From positions 248,001 through 312,000 of the forward strand of contig NZ_FNQM01000003.1 in assembly GCF_900107585.1 (NCBI RefSeq): 64,000 nucleotides of DNA, given 5' to 3'. The notes beneath the pieces are model-generated. The model was not told the origin of the DNA. It did not search any database and saw only the letters and a program-made list of their open reading frames with translations. Source of the DNA: Rubrimonas cliftonensis. Lineage in GTDB: Bacteria; Pseudomonadota; Alphaproteobacteria; Rhodobacterales; Rhodobacteraceae. This document shows positions 1 to 8,415 of the stretch, piece by piece (position 1 is the first letter of the stretch; every line of letters starts with the position of its first letter). The translations under genes and the position numbers were made by a program.

Positions 1-112
1 GCCGTTCCTCGGGGTGGTTCCGGTGCGCTTCGGGCTCGATGCGGAGGGCGGGCACCATCACGTCCCCCTGCTGCTGTCGCCCTACGGATACTCGACCTAC
101 CGGGGAAGCTGA
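1..112 (+). CDS. uraH: 5-hydroxyisourate hydrolase, C-terminal end (partial)
   Basis: The window opens inside a reading frame (codons from base 2) whose last 36 residues match the end of transthyretin-like hydroxyisourate hydrolase. A His-rich [16 protein letters not shown] stretch is followed by the family-terminal YRGS tetrapeptide and a stop. The enzyme hydrolyses 5-hydroxyisourate, the product of urate oxidation, to OHCU in the cytoplasm. The stop codon overlaps the xdhA start (TGATG), so it is translated with the xanthine dehydrogenase genes. This fits a purine-degradation operon that starts upstream of the window. Only the C-terminus is visible; the N-terminal catalytic His and Arg residues cannot be checked. 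Confidence 0.9.
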   Translation, partial: PFLGVVPVRFGLDAEGGHHHVPLLLSPYGYSTYRGS

Positions 113-1554
113 TGGCGCGCGACCATGTCCGGCTGCTGCTGAACGACGACGCGGTGTCGGCGCGGCCCGGCCCGCGCGACACGCTGCTCGACTTCCTGCG
201 GCTGGAGCGCCGGCTGCGTGGAACCAAGGAGGGCTGCGCCGAGGGCGACTGCGGCGCCTGCACGGTGCTCGTCGGCAGGCCGGACGGCGACGGCATGTCC
301 TATGCGCCGGTCAACGCCTGCATCCGCCTGACGGGTTCGCTCGACGGCGCCCATGTCGTAACGGTCGAGGGACTGGGGACGCCGGCGGCGCCGCACCCGG
401 TTCAGGCGGCTATGGTGGCGCATCACGGCAGCCAGTGCGGCTTCTGCACGCCGGGGATCGTCATGGCGCTGGCCGCGCTCCGGATGCAGGGCGGCAGGCC
501 GTCGGACGCCGAGATCGACCGCGCGCTGCAGGGCAACCTCTGCCGCTGCACCGGCTACGCCCCCATCGTGCGGGCTGCGGAGGCCGCCTGCGCCGCGCCG
601 CGCGAGGCCGATCCGCTGACGGCCGGCGCCGGGGCGGTCGCGGCGCGGCTTCGCGCGATGGCGGACGGCGCGCGGATCGACATCGGCGCGGGAGAGGACC
701 GCCTCATCGTCCCCTCCGACGCCGACGACCTCGCCGCCGCGCTGGCGGAGGCGCCGGGGGCGACGCTGGTCGCCGGCGCGACGGACGTGGGCCTGTGGAT
801 CACCAAGAACCTGCGGCCGGTCGGGGCGACGATCCTCATCGGCGGCGTCAGGGAGCTGCACGTCATCGAGGAGAGCGCGGCGGGCCTGCGCCTCGGCGCC
901 TGCGTCAGCTATGCGCAGGCGGCGCCCGCCCTGCTGCGGGCGCATCCCGAACTTGCGGCGCTGTGGTCGCGGATCGGCGGGCCGCAGGTGCGGGCGATGG
1001 GCACGATCGGCGGCAACATCGCCAACGGTTCGCCTATCGGCGACACGCCGCCGCCCTTCATCGCGCTTGGCGCGCGGCTGACGCTGCGGCGCGGCGCGGC
1101 GCGGCGGGAGACCGCGCTGGAGGACTTCTTCCTCGGCTACGGCGAACAGGACCGCGCGGCCGACGAGTTCATCGAGAGCGTGTTCCTGCCCGCTCCGGGG
1201 CCCGGCGAGCGGCTCCGCGTGGCGAAGCTCTCAAAGCGGCGCGACGAGGACATCTCGACGGTCTGCGGCGCGATGTGGCTGCGGCTCGACGCCTCCGGCA
1301 CGGTCGAGGCGGCCCGCATCGCGTTCGGCGGCATGGCCGGCACGCCCGCCCGCGCCCCGTGCGCCGAGGCCGCGCTGGTCGGAAAGATCTGGGGCGAGGC
1401 GGCGGCGGAGGCCGCGGCGGCGGCGCTGGCGGCGGACTTCGCGCCGCTCAGCGACTGGCGCGGCTCGGCCGCCTATCGCCGCATCGCCGCCGCCAACCTG
1501 CTGCGCCGCTTCGCGCTGGAGGACGCCGGCGCGCAAGGGCTGGAGGTCGCCTGA
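112..1554 (+). CDS. xdhA: Xanthine dehydrogenase small subunit (2Fe-2S and FAD domains)
   Basis: This is the electron-transfer subunit of bacterial xanthine dehydrogenase, 480 residues, a normal length for the two-subunit form. The plant-type 2Fe-2S ligands are visible as GCAEGDCGAC (C42, C47, C50) with C70. The second cluster uses QCGFC (C109, C112) and NLCRC (C144, C146). A FAD-binding domain follows from about residue 195, with VAGATDVG and GGNIANGSPIGD motifs, and then the CO-dehydrogenase flavoprotein C-terminal domain. It passes electrons from the molybdenum centre in XdhB to NAD+. The start overlaps the upstream uraH stop, and the stop lies one base before the xdhB start. All expected cofactor ligands are present. 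Confidence 0.97.
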   Translation: MARDHVRLLLNDDAVSARPGPRDTLLDFLRLERRLRGTKEGCAEGDCGACTVLVGRPDGDGMSYAPVNACIRLTGSLDGAHVVTVEGLGTPAAPHPVQAAMVAHHGSQCGFCTPGIVMALAALRMQGGRPSDAEIDRALQGNLCRCTGYAPIVRAAEAACAAPREADPLTAGAGAVAARLRAMADGARIDIGAGEDRLIVPSDADDLAAALAEAPGATLVAGATDVGLWITKNLRPVGATILIGGVRELHVIEESAAGLRLGACVSYAQAAPALLRAHPELAALWSRIGGPQVRAMGTIGGNIANGSPIGDTPPPFIALGARLTLRRGAARRETALEDFFLGYGEQDRAADEFIESVFLPAPGPGERLRVAKLSKRRDEDISTVCGAMWLRLDASGTVEAARIAFGGMAGTPARAPCAEAALVGKIWGEAAAEAAAAALAADFAPLSDWRGSAAYRRIAAANLLRRFALEDAGAQGLEVA

Positions 1555-1555
1555 C

Positions 1556-3892
1556 ATGAACCGCCACGCGCCTCCGGCGGGGTCGCCCGCCCCGCGCCTG
1601 AAGCCGCCCGAAGGCGACACGGCCGACCGTCACGAGAGCGCGTGGCTGCACGTCTCGGGCCGCGCGGAGTACATCGACGACCTGCCCGAGCCGGAAGGCT
1701 GCCTGCACGCCTGCCTCGGCCTGTCAGAGCGCGCCCATGCGCGGATCGCCGCGCTCGACCTCGCGGCGGTTCTCGCGGCGCCCGGCGTGGCGGGCGTGCT
1801 GACGGCGCGGGACGTGCCTTGCGTCAACGACATCTCGCCCACCCACCGCCATGACGAGCCGGTGTTCGCCGAGGACCGCGTGCTGTTTCACGGCCAGCCG
1901 ATCTTCGCCGTGGTCGCCGCCACCCGAGCGCAGGCCCGCGCGGCGGCGCGGCTGGCGCGGGCGGACTACGAGGCGCTGCCGCACGCCGTCGACATCGAGG
2001 CGGCCGAGGCGATGGGCCTGCCGCTCGTCACGCCGCCGCTGACGCTGTCGCAGGGCGACGCCGCGGCCGGGCTGGCGGCGGCGCCGCGGCGGCTCTCGGG
2101 CGAGATGCGCATCGGCGGGCAGGACCATTTCTACCTCGAGGGCCACATCGCGCTGGCGATCCCGCAGGACGACGGGATCGTGATCCATTCCTCCACCCAG
2201 CACCCCAGCGAGGTGCAGCACATGGTCGCCGCGGCGCTCGGCCTGCCGGCGAACGCAGTGACGGTGCTGGTGCGGCGGATGGGCGGCGCGTTCGGCGGAA
2301 AGGAGACCCAGAGCAACCTGTTCGCCGTCGTCGCGGCGCTGGCGGCGCTGCGCTGGGGCCGCGCGGTGAAGCTGCGTCCCGACCGCGACGACGACATGAT
2401 CTCAACGGGCAAGCGGCATGACTTTCGCGTGCGCTATGAAGTCGGCTTCGACGATGACGGGCGCATCCTCGCCGTCGACGCCGGTTTCGCGGCGCGGTGC
2501 GGGTTCTCGTCGGACCTGTCGGGGCCGGTGACGGACCGGGCGCTGTTCCACGCCGACAACGCCTATTTCTACCCTGCAGCGCGGCTCGTCTCGCAGCCGC
2601 AGATGACGCACACCGTCTCCAACACCGCCTTCCGCGGCTTCGGCGGACCGCAGGGCGTGGTCGGCGCCGAGCGCATCATCGAGGAGATCGCCTATGCGAC
2701 CGGGCGCGACCCGCTGGAGGTGCGAAAGCTCAACTTCTACGGCGAAGGTCGCGACGTAACCCCCTATCATCAAAGGGTCGAGGACAACATCCTGCCGCGG
2801 CTCGTCGCGGAGCTGGAGGCGTCGTCCGACTATGGGGCGCGACGCGCGGCGGTCCTCGCCTTCAACCGCGACAGCCGGATCGTGCGCAGGGGAATCGCGC
2901 TGACGCCGGTGAAGTTCGGCATCAGCTTCACCGCCACCTGGTACAATCAGGCCGGCGCGCTGGTGCATGTCTACCAGGACGGCTCGGTGCAGGCGAACCA
3001 TGGCGGCACGGAGATGGGTCAGGGCCTGCACACCAAGGTGCGCGGCGTGGTGGCGGAGGTCTTCGGTTTGTCGCCTGAGCGCGTGCGGGTGACGGCGACG
3101 GCGACCGACAAGGTGCCCAACACCTCGGCGACGGCGGCCTCCTCCGGCGCGGACCTCAACGGCATGGCGGCGCTCGCGGCGGCGACGACGATCCGCGACA
3201 GGCTGCGGGCGTTTCTCGCCGAGAGCCGCGGCGTCGGCGCGGAAAGCGTGCGATTCGAGGGCGGCATGGTGCTGGCGGGCGACGTCGCCGAGCCCTTCGC
3301 GCAGGTCGTGAAGGCGGCCTACATGGCGCGCGTCCAACTTTCGGCCTCGGGGTATTACCGCACGCCAAAGGTCCATTGGGACAGGGAAAAGGGCCGGGGG
3401 CGGCCGTTCTACTACTACGCCTACGGCGCGGCGGCCTCGGAGGTGTCGGTCGACACGCTGACCGGCGAGCATGTCGTCGACCGCGTCGACATCCTGCACG
3501 ACGCCGGCAAATCGCTGAATCCCGAAATCGACCTCGGACAGGTCGAGGGCGGCTTCGTGCAGGGCATGGGATGGCTGACCTCGGAGGAGCTGTGGTGGGA
3601 CGAAGCGGGCCGGCTGCGGACCCACGCGCCGTCCACCTACAAGATCCCGCTCGCCTCTGATCGCCCGCGCGTCTTCAACGTGGCGCTCGCGGACTGGTCG
3701 GAGTGCCGCGAGATGACCATCAAGCGCTCCAAGGCCGTGGGCGAGCCGCCGCTGATGCTGGCCGCCTCGGTGCTGGAGGCGCTGTCGATGGCGGTGGCCT
3801 CGCTGGCCGACTACCGCGAGTGCCCGCGGCTGGACGCGCCGGCGACGCCCGAGAGGCTGCTGATGGCGGCGGAGCGCCTGCGTGGCCGCTGA
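1556..3892 (+). CDS. xdhB: Xanthine dehydrogenase large (molybdopterin-binding) subunit
   Basis: This 778-residue catalytic subunit oxidises hypoxanthine and xanthine to urate at a molybdenum cofactor. Family motifs appear in order: GGAFGGKETQ for cofactor binding, FRGFGGPQG, GTEMGQGLHTK, and near the C-terminus KAVGEPP, whose Glu is the catalytic base known for this family. Its length and motif order match the bicistronic XdhB of Rhodobacter-type enzymes. It begins one base after the xdhA stop, and its last bases contain the GTG start of xdhC. The three genes are therefore one translationally linked operon. Confidence 0.97.
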   Translation: MNRHAPPAGSPAPRLKPPEGDTADRHESAWLHVSGRAEYIDDLPEPEGCLHACLGLSERAHARIAALDLAAVLAAPGVAGVLTARDVPCVNDISPTHRHDEPVFAEDRVLFHGQPIFAVVAATRAQARAAARLARADYEALPHAVDIEAAEAMGLPLVTPPLTLSQGDAAAGLAAAPRRLSGEMRIGGQDHFYLEGHIALAIPQDDGIVIHSSTQHPSEVQHMVAAALGLPANAVTVLVRRMGGAFGGKETQSNLFAVVAALAALRWGRAVKLRPDRDDDMISTGKRHDFRVRYEVGFDDDGRILAVDAGFAARCGFSSDLSGPVTDRALFHADNAYFYPAARLVSQPQMTHTVSNTAFRGFGGPQGVVGAERIIEEIAYATGRDPLEVRKLNFYGEGRDVTPYHQRVEDNILPRLVAELEASSDYGARRAAVLAFNRDSRIVRRGIALTPVKFGISFTATWYNQAGALVHVYQDGSVQANHGGTEMGQGLHTKVRGVVAEVFGLSPERVRVTATATDKVPNTSATAASSGADLNGMAALAAATTIRDRLRAFLAESRGVGAESVRFEGGMVLAGDVAEPFAQVVKAAYMARVQLSASGYYRTPKVHWDREKGRGRPFYYYAYGAAASEVSVDTLTGEHVVDRVDILHDAGKSLNPEIDLGQVEGGFVQGMGWLTSEELWWDEAGRLRTHAPSTYKIPLASDRPRVFNVALADWSECREMTIKRSKAVGEPPLMLAASVLEALSMAVASLADYRECPRLDAPATPERLLMAAERLRGR

Positions 3893-4664
3893 GCGCGCCG
3901 CCTGGGTGCTGGCGACGATCGAGGCGGCGGAGGGCTCGGCGCCGCGGGGGCCGGGCGCCTGGATGCGGGTGTTCGCGAACACGGTGGAGGGCAGCGTCGG
4001 CGGCGGCGCCCTGGAGCACCGCGCCATCGCCCGCGCCCGCGCGATGCTGCGCGAGGGCGCAGGGCCCGGCGCGGGCGCGGAGACGCTGACGCTGCCCCTC
4101 GGGCCCGATCTCGGCCAGTGCTGCGGCGGGCGCGTGCGGCTGCGGCTTGAGCCGGGCGGCGACGCAGGCCCGCTCGCGGCGGCGGAGGCGGCCGCGCGGC
4201 CCGTCGCGATGATCCACGGCGCGGGGCATGTCGGCCGGGCGCTGGCGGCGGCGCTGGCGCTGCTGCCGGTGCGGACGGTGGTGCTCGACGGGCGCGAGAG
4301 CGAACTGGCGCAGGCGCCCGGCGCGGTCGAGCGGCGGCTCACGGCCTTGCCGGAGGCCGAGGTGGCCGCCGCCCCGGCCGGGGCGGCCCATGTGGTGACG
4401 ACCCATGACCACGGGCTCGATTTCCTCATCGCGACGGCGGCGCTGGCGCGGGGCGATGCGGCCTATGTCGGGCTGATCGGCTCGGCGACCAAGCGCGCCC
4501 GCTTCGAGCGGTTCGCGCGCGGGCGGGGGGTGGACCCCGCCCCGCTCGTCTGCCCCGTGGGCGCGATGGGCGGCGCCGGGCTGGCGGACAAGCGCCCGGC
4601 CGTGATCGCCGCCATGGTCGCGGCGGAGCTGATGGCGGCCTTCGCGGCCGCGCGCGGCGGCTGA
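3882..4664 (+). CDS. xdhC: XdhC, xanthine dehydrogenase molybdenum cofactor insertion/sulfuration factor
   Basis: XdhC binds molybdopterin cofactor and delivers it in sulfurated form to XdhB. The 260-residue protein has the N-terminal XdhC/CoxI domain (TIEAAEGSAPRGPGAWM, a GGALEH motif, and GQCCGGRV with the conserved paired Cys). A Rossmann-like C-terminal half follows (IHGAGHVGRALA, YVGLIGSATKRARF). The start is a GTG at 3882, eleven bases inside the end of xdhB, which gives the conserved N-terminus without an extension. It is the last gene of the xdh operon and converges on the aldolase gene 22 bases downstream. Confidence 0.95.
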   Translation: MAAERAAWVLATIEAAEGSAPRGPGAWMRVFANTVEGSVGGGALEHRAIARARAMLREGAGPGAGAETLTLPLGPDLGQCCGGRVRLRLEPGGDAGPLAAAEAAARPVAMIHGAGHVGRALAAALALLPVRTVVLDGRESELAQAPGAVERRLTALPEAEVAAAPAGAAHVVTTHDHGLDFLIATAALARGDAAYVGLIGSATKRARFERFARGRGVDPAPLVCPVGAMGGAGLADKRPAVIAAMVAAELMAAFAAARGG

Positions 4665-4686
4665 ACCCCGGCCCAGCGGCGCCGGC

Positions 4687-5463
4687 TCAGGGAGCAAAAC
4701 CCTCCAGCGCGGCGTCCTTCGCCGCCAGCGCCGCGCTGGCCCCGGCCACCACGAGCGCGGTGTCGCACGGCCCGATGACAAGGCGGTAGCCCAGCTCGAA
4801 CAGCTCGCGGAACCCGCGCCCCGGCAGGGTGATGGTGCCGATGAGGGCGCCCGAGGCGGCGGCCTTCGCCTCGATCTCGGCATGGGCGGCGTTCATCTCG
4901 GCGCAGTCCAGCTCGTTGAGCCGGCCCATCGAGCCGGCGAGGTCGTTCGGCCCGACAAAGCCCATGTCGACGCCGGGCGTCGCCATGATCGCGTCGAATT
5001 CGGCGACGGCGGTGACGTGCTCGATCTGCACCATCAGCAGCAGCTCGTCGGCCGCGGCCTTCTGATAGCCGACGTCGGTTCCATAGCCTGCGGCGCGCAC
5101 GGCGCGGGCGAAGCCCCGGCGGCCGAGCGGGGGGTAGCGGCATGCGGCCGCGACCGAGGCGGCGATGGCGGCGTCGTTGACCATCGGCGCCATGATCGAC
5201 TTCGCGCCGCGGTCCAGCGCGCGCTTGAGCGTCGCATCGTCGCCGAAGGGCACGCGCAGAATCGCCTCGCCGCCCGCGGCCTCGACGGCTCGGATCATGC
5301 CGGCGGCGCTCTCTACGCCGGCGCAGCCGTGCTCGCAGTCCACGACGATCACATCCCACCCAGCGCGCACCAGCGCCTCGGCGGCGTCCGGCGAGCCGAG
5401 CTGCGCCCAGGCCCCGCACAGGCGCTCACCCGCGGCGAGCCGCGCCTTCAGTCGGTTCCGCAT
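4687..5463 (-). CDS. HpcH/HpaI family class II aldolase
   Basis: This 258-residue cytoplasmic enzyme belongs to the HpcH/HpaI aldolase family, which cleaves 4-hydroxy-2-oxo acids to pyruvate and an aldehyde. Visible motifs are VDCEHG (catalytic His), QIEHVTA (metal-binding Glu) and GFVGPNDLAGSMG (metal-binding Asp). The start at 5463 was chosen because it has a GAGGGG ribosome site nine bases upstream and gives the family N-terminus MRNRLKARLAAG. The frame stays open further upstream, but only as arginine-rich sequence that looks non-coding. It lies between purine genes, but its substrate cannot be read from the sequence. It could act in aromatic or sugar-acid degradation. Confidence 0.92.
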   Translation of the reverse strand: MRNRLKARLAAGERLCGAWAQLGSPDAAEALVRAGWDVIVVDCEHGCAGVESAAGMIRAVEAAGGEAILRVPFGDDATLKRALDRGAKSIMAPMVNDAAIAASVAAACRYPPLGRRGFARAVRAAGYGTDVGYQKAAADELLLMVQIEHVTAVAEFDAIMATPGVDMGFVGPNDLAGSMGRLNELDCAEMNAAHAEIEAKAAASGALIGTITLPGRGFRELFELGYRLVIGPCDTALVVAGASAALAAKDAALEGFAP

Positions 5464-5495
5464 ATCATGTTCCCCTCGTTCGCGCGGCGCCGGGA

Positions 5496-6935
5496 TCAAC
5501 CTGCGCCGGGTTCGGCCGATCGCCCGCGCCGCAGCGACGCGAGCAGGGCGCCGCAACCGGCGAGCGCGATCCATAGCCCGATCGGCGCCGCCACGTCGAC
5601 GACGAGCGCCGGTGCGACCCGCACTATCGCCGCGGCGGCCAGCCATGCGAGGACGCAGGCCAGCGTCGCGCCGGCTGCGGCTAGTCGCGAGAGCCTGGCC
5701 CAGGCCGTCGCGAGCGCCAGCGCCACCGCCAGAAATGCGGCGTGCTCCGCCAGCACGAGGGCGCGGGGTCGCGAGAGCGTCGCGCCGGAGATGAGCGCAT
5801 CGATGGCGACGGCGACGACTTCGGCGCCCGAAATGACTTCGCCGTGGGCCGCGCTGAACGCCGGCGCGAGGCCCGCCGCGTCGACGCCGATCACCGCGAC
5901 GCGGCCGGCGACGGCCCGCCTTGCGGCTTCGCTGGCGGCGTCGGCCGTCTCGGCGCCGCCCGGGCTCCGGTCAGAGCCGCCCCCCTCGCCGACGAGGTCG
6001 CTCGCCTCGACGCGGCCCACGCGCGCGGCGCCGCCGGCGAAGTCGAGAAACACGCGCCCGGCCGCGTCGGTGCGCACCCTGCGCCCGCCCACCACGACGG
6101 CGGCCACGCCGGATTCCCGCGCAATCACCGTTCCGCTGCGGCCCATCGCGGCGACGGCGGCCACGGCCAGCGACGGGTGCGCCACTCCGCCGGCGAAGAA
6201 CACGGTCGGCGCCCTGCGGAGCACGGCGTCGGCGTCGGGCGTCAAGTTTGCCGCGCCTTCGGTGGTGGCGCCTGCGCGGATCGGCTGGGCGGCCGCCGCG
6301 ACGCCCTCATAGGCCGGCGTCCGCTCCGCCGGCGCGCCGACCATGGTCAGGGCGAAGGGGCCGCGGCTTTCGCTCGAGGCCGGCCGGTCGGTGACGGAGG
6401 TCGCCAGCGCGCTTCGGACCTTGCGCAGCGCCTCGGCGAGCGCCGCGTCCGACGGCGGCGGCTCCGGGGCCTGGCGCAGGCCGCCGTCGCCGGGTCCGCC
6501 GTCGCCCGGGCCGCCCTCCTGCCTGGGGCGGTCGGGGTCGAGGACGTCCGGCGCCTCGAGCAGCAGGTTCAGGACGACGACCTCGGCGCCCGCCTGCGTC
6601 GCGGCCTCGACGACGCCGGCCAGCCGGTCGCGCGGCCACGGCCACGGGCCGATCTCCGCAATACTGCGGTCGCCGACGCCGACGACCACCGGCGCGGGCC
6701 GCTCCAGCGCGGAGACCGGACCCACGCCCTGGAGCGCGTCGAAGCCGAGCGCCTGCAGGCGCTCCACCGGCCACGGCGCGGAGACGCGCAGGAAGAATAA
6801 GCCGACGGCGATCACGACCAGCGCAAGCCAGATCCAGCCCCCCCTGTCGCCGCCGCGGCGGGCGGGCGCCGCCCGCGCCGGCGCGGCCTCGTCACCCGCG
6901 TCGTCCGGCGTCGCGCCGTCAGTCTCGGCGATCAT
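5496..6935 (-). CDS. CHASE2 domain membrane protein without an output domain
   Basis: The 479-residue protein has one N-terminal membrane helix (about residues 34-52) and a large extracytoplasmic region resembling CHASE2. The supporting signs are a VVVGVGDRSIAEIGPWPWPR motif near residue 85, an aliphatic strand VVVLNLLLEAP, and a late VAVIGVDAAGL segment. About three closely spaced C-terminal helices follow, then a short basic tail. CHASE2 is normally the sensor part of adenylate cyclases, histidine kinases, diguanylate cyclases or serine/threonine kinases. Here the protein ends right after the membrane helices, so no enzymatic output is present. It sits between the aldolase and guaD on the same strand. 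Function unknown; a stand-alone sensor or scaffold is an inference. Confidence 0.8.
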   Translation of the reverse strand: MIAETDGATPDDAGDEAAPARAAPARRGGDRGGWIWLALVVIAVGLFFLRVSAPWPVERLQALGFDALQGVGPVSALERPAPVVVGVGDRSIAEIGPWPWPRDRLAGVVEAATQAGAEVVVLNLLLEAPDVLDPDRPRQEGGPGDGGPGDGGLRQAPEPPPSDAALAEALRKVRSALATSVTDRPASSESRGPFALTMVGAPAERTPAYEGVAAAAQPIRAGATTEGAANLTPDADAVLRRAPTVFFAGGVAHPSLAVAAVAAMGRSGTVIARESGVAAVVVGGRRVRTDAAGRVFLDFAGGAARVGRVEASDLVGEGGGSDRSPGGAETADAASEAARRAVAGRVAVIGVDAAGLAPAFSAAHGEVISGAEVVAVAIDALISGATLSRPRALVLAEHAAFLAVALALATAWARLSRLAAAGATLACVLAWLAAAAIVRVAPALVVDVAAPIGLWIALAGCGALLASLRRGRSAEPGAG

Positions 6936-7113
6936 GGCGCTGCGACTTCCGTCCGGCGACGAGACGGCGGCCGGCCGGCGCCGTGGCGAAGCCGTCGCAC
7001 AGGCGCGGAGCGCGCCGCAGTCGGCGGGTCGTTCAGCATCACTGGCGTCCTTTCAGCCTCGCTGGTCAGCCTCGCTGGCGCCGTCGGCCCCGGCGTCGCC
7101 GGCGCGGCGCAGG

Positions 7114-8415
7114 TCACGCCGCTGCGCGGCGCTTGCGCGGGGCGCCGGCGACATAGGTCTCCGCCACCGTGCGGTCGTCCCCCAGTGTACTGACGAGAAA
7201 CAGCCTGTCAGCCAGCGTTTCGGCCCGTTCGGCCCGCAGCCGGGCCTGCGGCGTGGCGGCGGGGTCGAGCACCACGAGATCGGCCTCGAAGCCCGGCGCG
7301 ACGCGGCCGATGCGGTCGGCGAGGCCCAGCGCCTCGGCGCCCCCCAGCGTGGCGAGGCGGAACGCCTCGAAGGGATGCAGCCGCTGACCGAGCAGCTGGG
7401 TGACAGAATGGGCGGCGCCGAGCGTGCTGGGCAGCCCCCACGCCGTGCCGCCGCCAATATCGGTCGCCACCGCGACTCGCACGCCGGCGGCGGAGAGGCG
7501 CGCGCGATCGAACAGGCCGCTGCCGAGAAAGAGGTTCGAGGTCGGGCACCAGACGGCGACGGCGCCGGCCTCGGCCATCGCCGCCGCCTCCCGGTCCGAG
7601 AGGTGGATGCAGTGCCCCATCAGGCTGCGCGGCCCGAGCAGGCCGAAGCGGGCGTAGACGTCGGTGTAGTCGCGCGCCTCGGGGAACAGGCGCGCGGCCT
7701 CGGCGATCTCGGCGCGGTTCTCCGAGAGATGGGTCTGCACGAGGCAGTCGGGGTGCGCGGCGACCAGCGCGCCGGCCACCTCGAGCTGCGCGGGCGTGGA
7801 GGTCAGCGCGAAGCGCGGCGCGACGGCGTAGCCCAGCCGCCCGCGCCCGCGCCAGCGCGCGATCAGCGCCTCGGTCTCGTCATGGGCGCGCTCTGGCGTA
7901 TCGAGCAGGGCGTCGGGCGCGCCGCGGTCCATCAGCACCTTGCCGCCCAGCATCCGCATCTCCCGCCGCAGCGCCTCGGCGAAGAAGGCTTCAACGCTGG
8001 CGGGGTGCGAGGTGCAGAAGGCGCAGGCGGTGGTCGTGCCATGGGCGATCAGCGCGTCGAAGAATCGTGGCGCGATCGCGCGCCCATGCTCGGGGTCGGC
8101 GAAGCGCGCCTCTTCGGGAAAGGCGCCGCGGGCGAGCCAGTCGAGCAGGGCCTCGGCGTGGACGGCGGTGGCCTGGGCCTGCGGGAAGTGGATGTGGGGG
8201 TCGACGAAGCCGGGCAGGATCAGCTTTCCGCGCCAGTCGTCGCTCGGCAAACCGGCGGCTGCGGCGCGCGGGCCGATCTCGGCCCAGTCGCCGACGGCCT
8301 CGATCAGGCCGTCGCGGAGGACCACGGCGCCGTCTTCCCGGACATCCGGCGCGGGGTCTTCGCCCGGCCGGAAGCTGACGACGGTTCCCCGGAGCAGGCG
8401 GGCGGCGGCGCTCAC
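7114..8415 (-). CDS. guaD: Guanine deaminase
   Basis: The 433-residue amidohydrolase converts guanine to xanthine, the substrate of XdhAB. Metal and catalytic motifs are GFVDPHIHFPQ (HxH), QTHLSENRAEI, GHCIHLSD and ATDIGGGT (Asp ligand). The LILPGFVDPHIHFPQ block and CAFCTSHPASVEAFF are typical of guanine deaminase. The start is the GTG at 8415, which overlaps the puuD stop (GTGA) and has a GGAGG-like site inside the puuD end. An open frame continues far upstream, but only as the shadow of puuD. With puuD it forms a two-gene coupled unit for purine breakdown. Confidence 0.95.
   Translation of the reverse strand: MSAAARLLRGTVVSFRPGEDPAPDVREDGAVVLRDGLIEAVGDWAEIGPRAAAAGLPSDDWRGKLILPGFVDPHIHFPQAQATAVHAEALLDWLARGAFPEEARFADPEHGRAIAPRFFDALIAHGTTTACAFCTSHPASVEAFFAEALRREMRMLGGKVLMDRGAPDALLDTPERAHDETEALIARWRGRGRLGYAVAPRFALTSTPAQLEVAGALVAAHPDCLVQTHLSENRAEIAEAARLFPEARDYTDVYARFGLLGPRSLMGHCIHLSDREAAAMAEAGAVAVWCPTSNLFLGSGLFDRARLSAAGVRVAVATDIGGGTAWGLPSTLGAAHSVTQLLGQRLHPFEAFRLATLGGAEALGLADRIGRVAPGFEADLVVLDPAATPQARLRAERAETLADRLFLVSTLGDDRTVAETYVAGAPRKRRAAA

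Noticed and set aside
2402-4429. Very long minus-strand open frame opposite xdhB/xdhC
   Set aside because: It is arginine-rich, lacks any family motif and lies wholly opposite genes with intact cofactor ligands; at this G+C level long antisense frames are expected.
4665-4686. Terminator between xdhC and the aldolase gene
   Set aside because: Only a 5-bp CCGGC/GCCGG stem spanning the two stops is visible, with no T run; too weak to call.
5464-5646. Longer N-terminus for the HpaI-type aldolase
   Set aside because: The extension is arginine-rich, non-conserved and lacks a ribosome site, while ATG 5463 has a GAGGGG site and the family start sequence.
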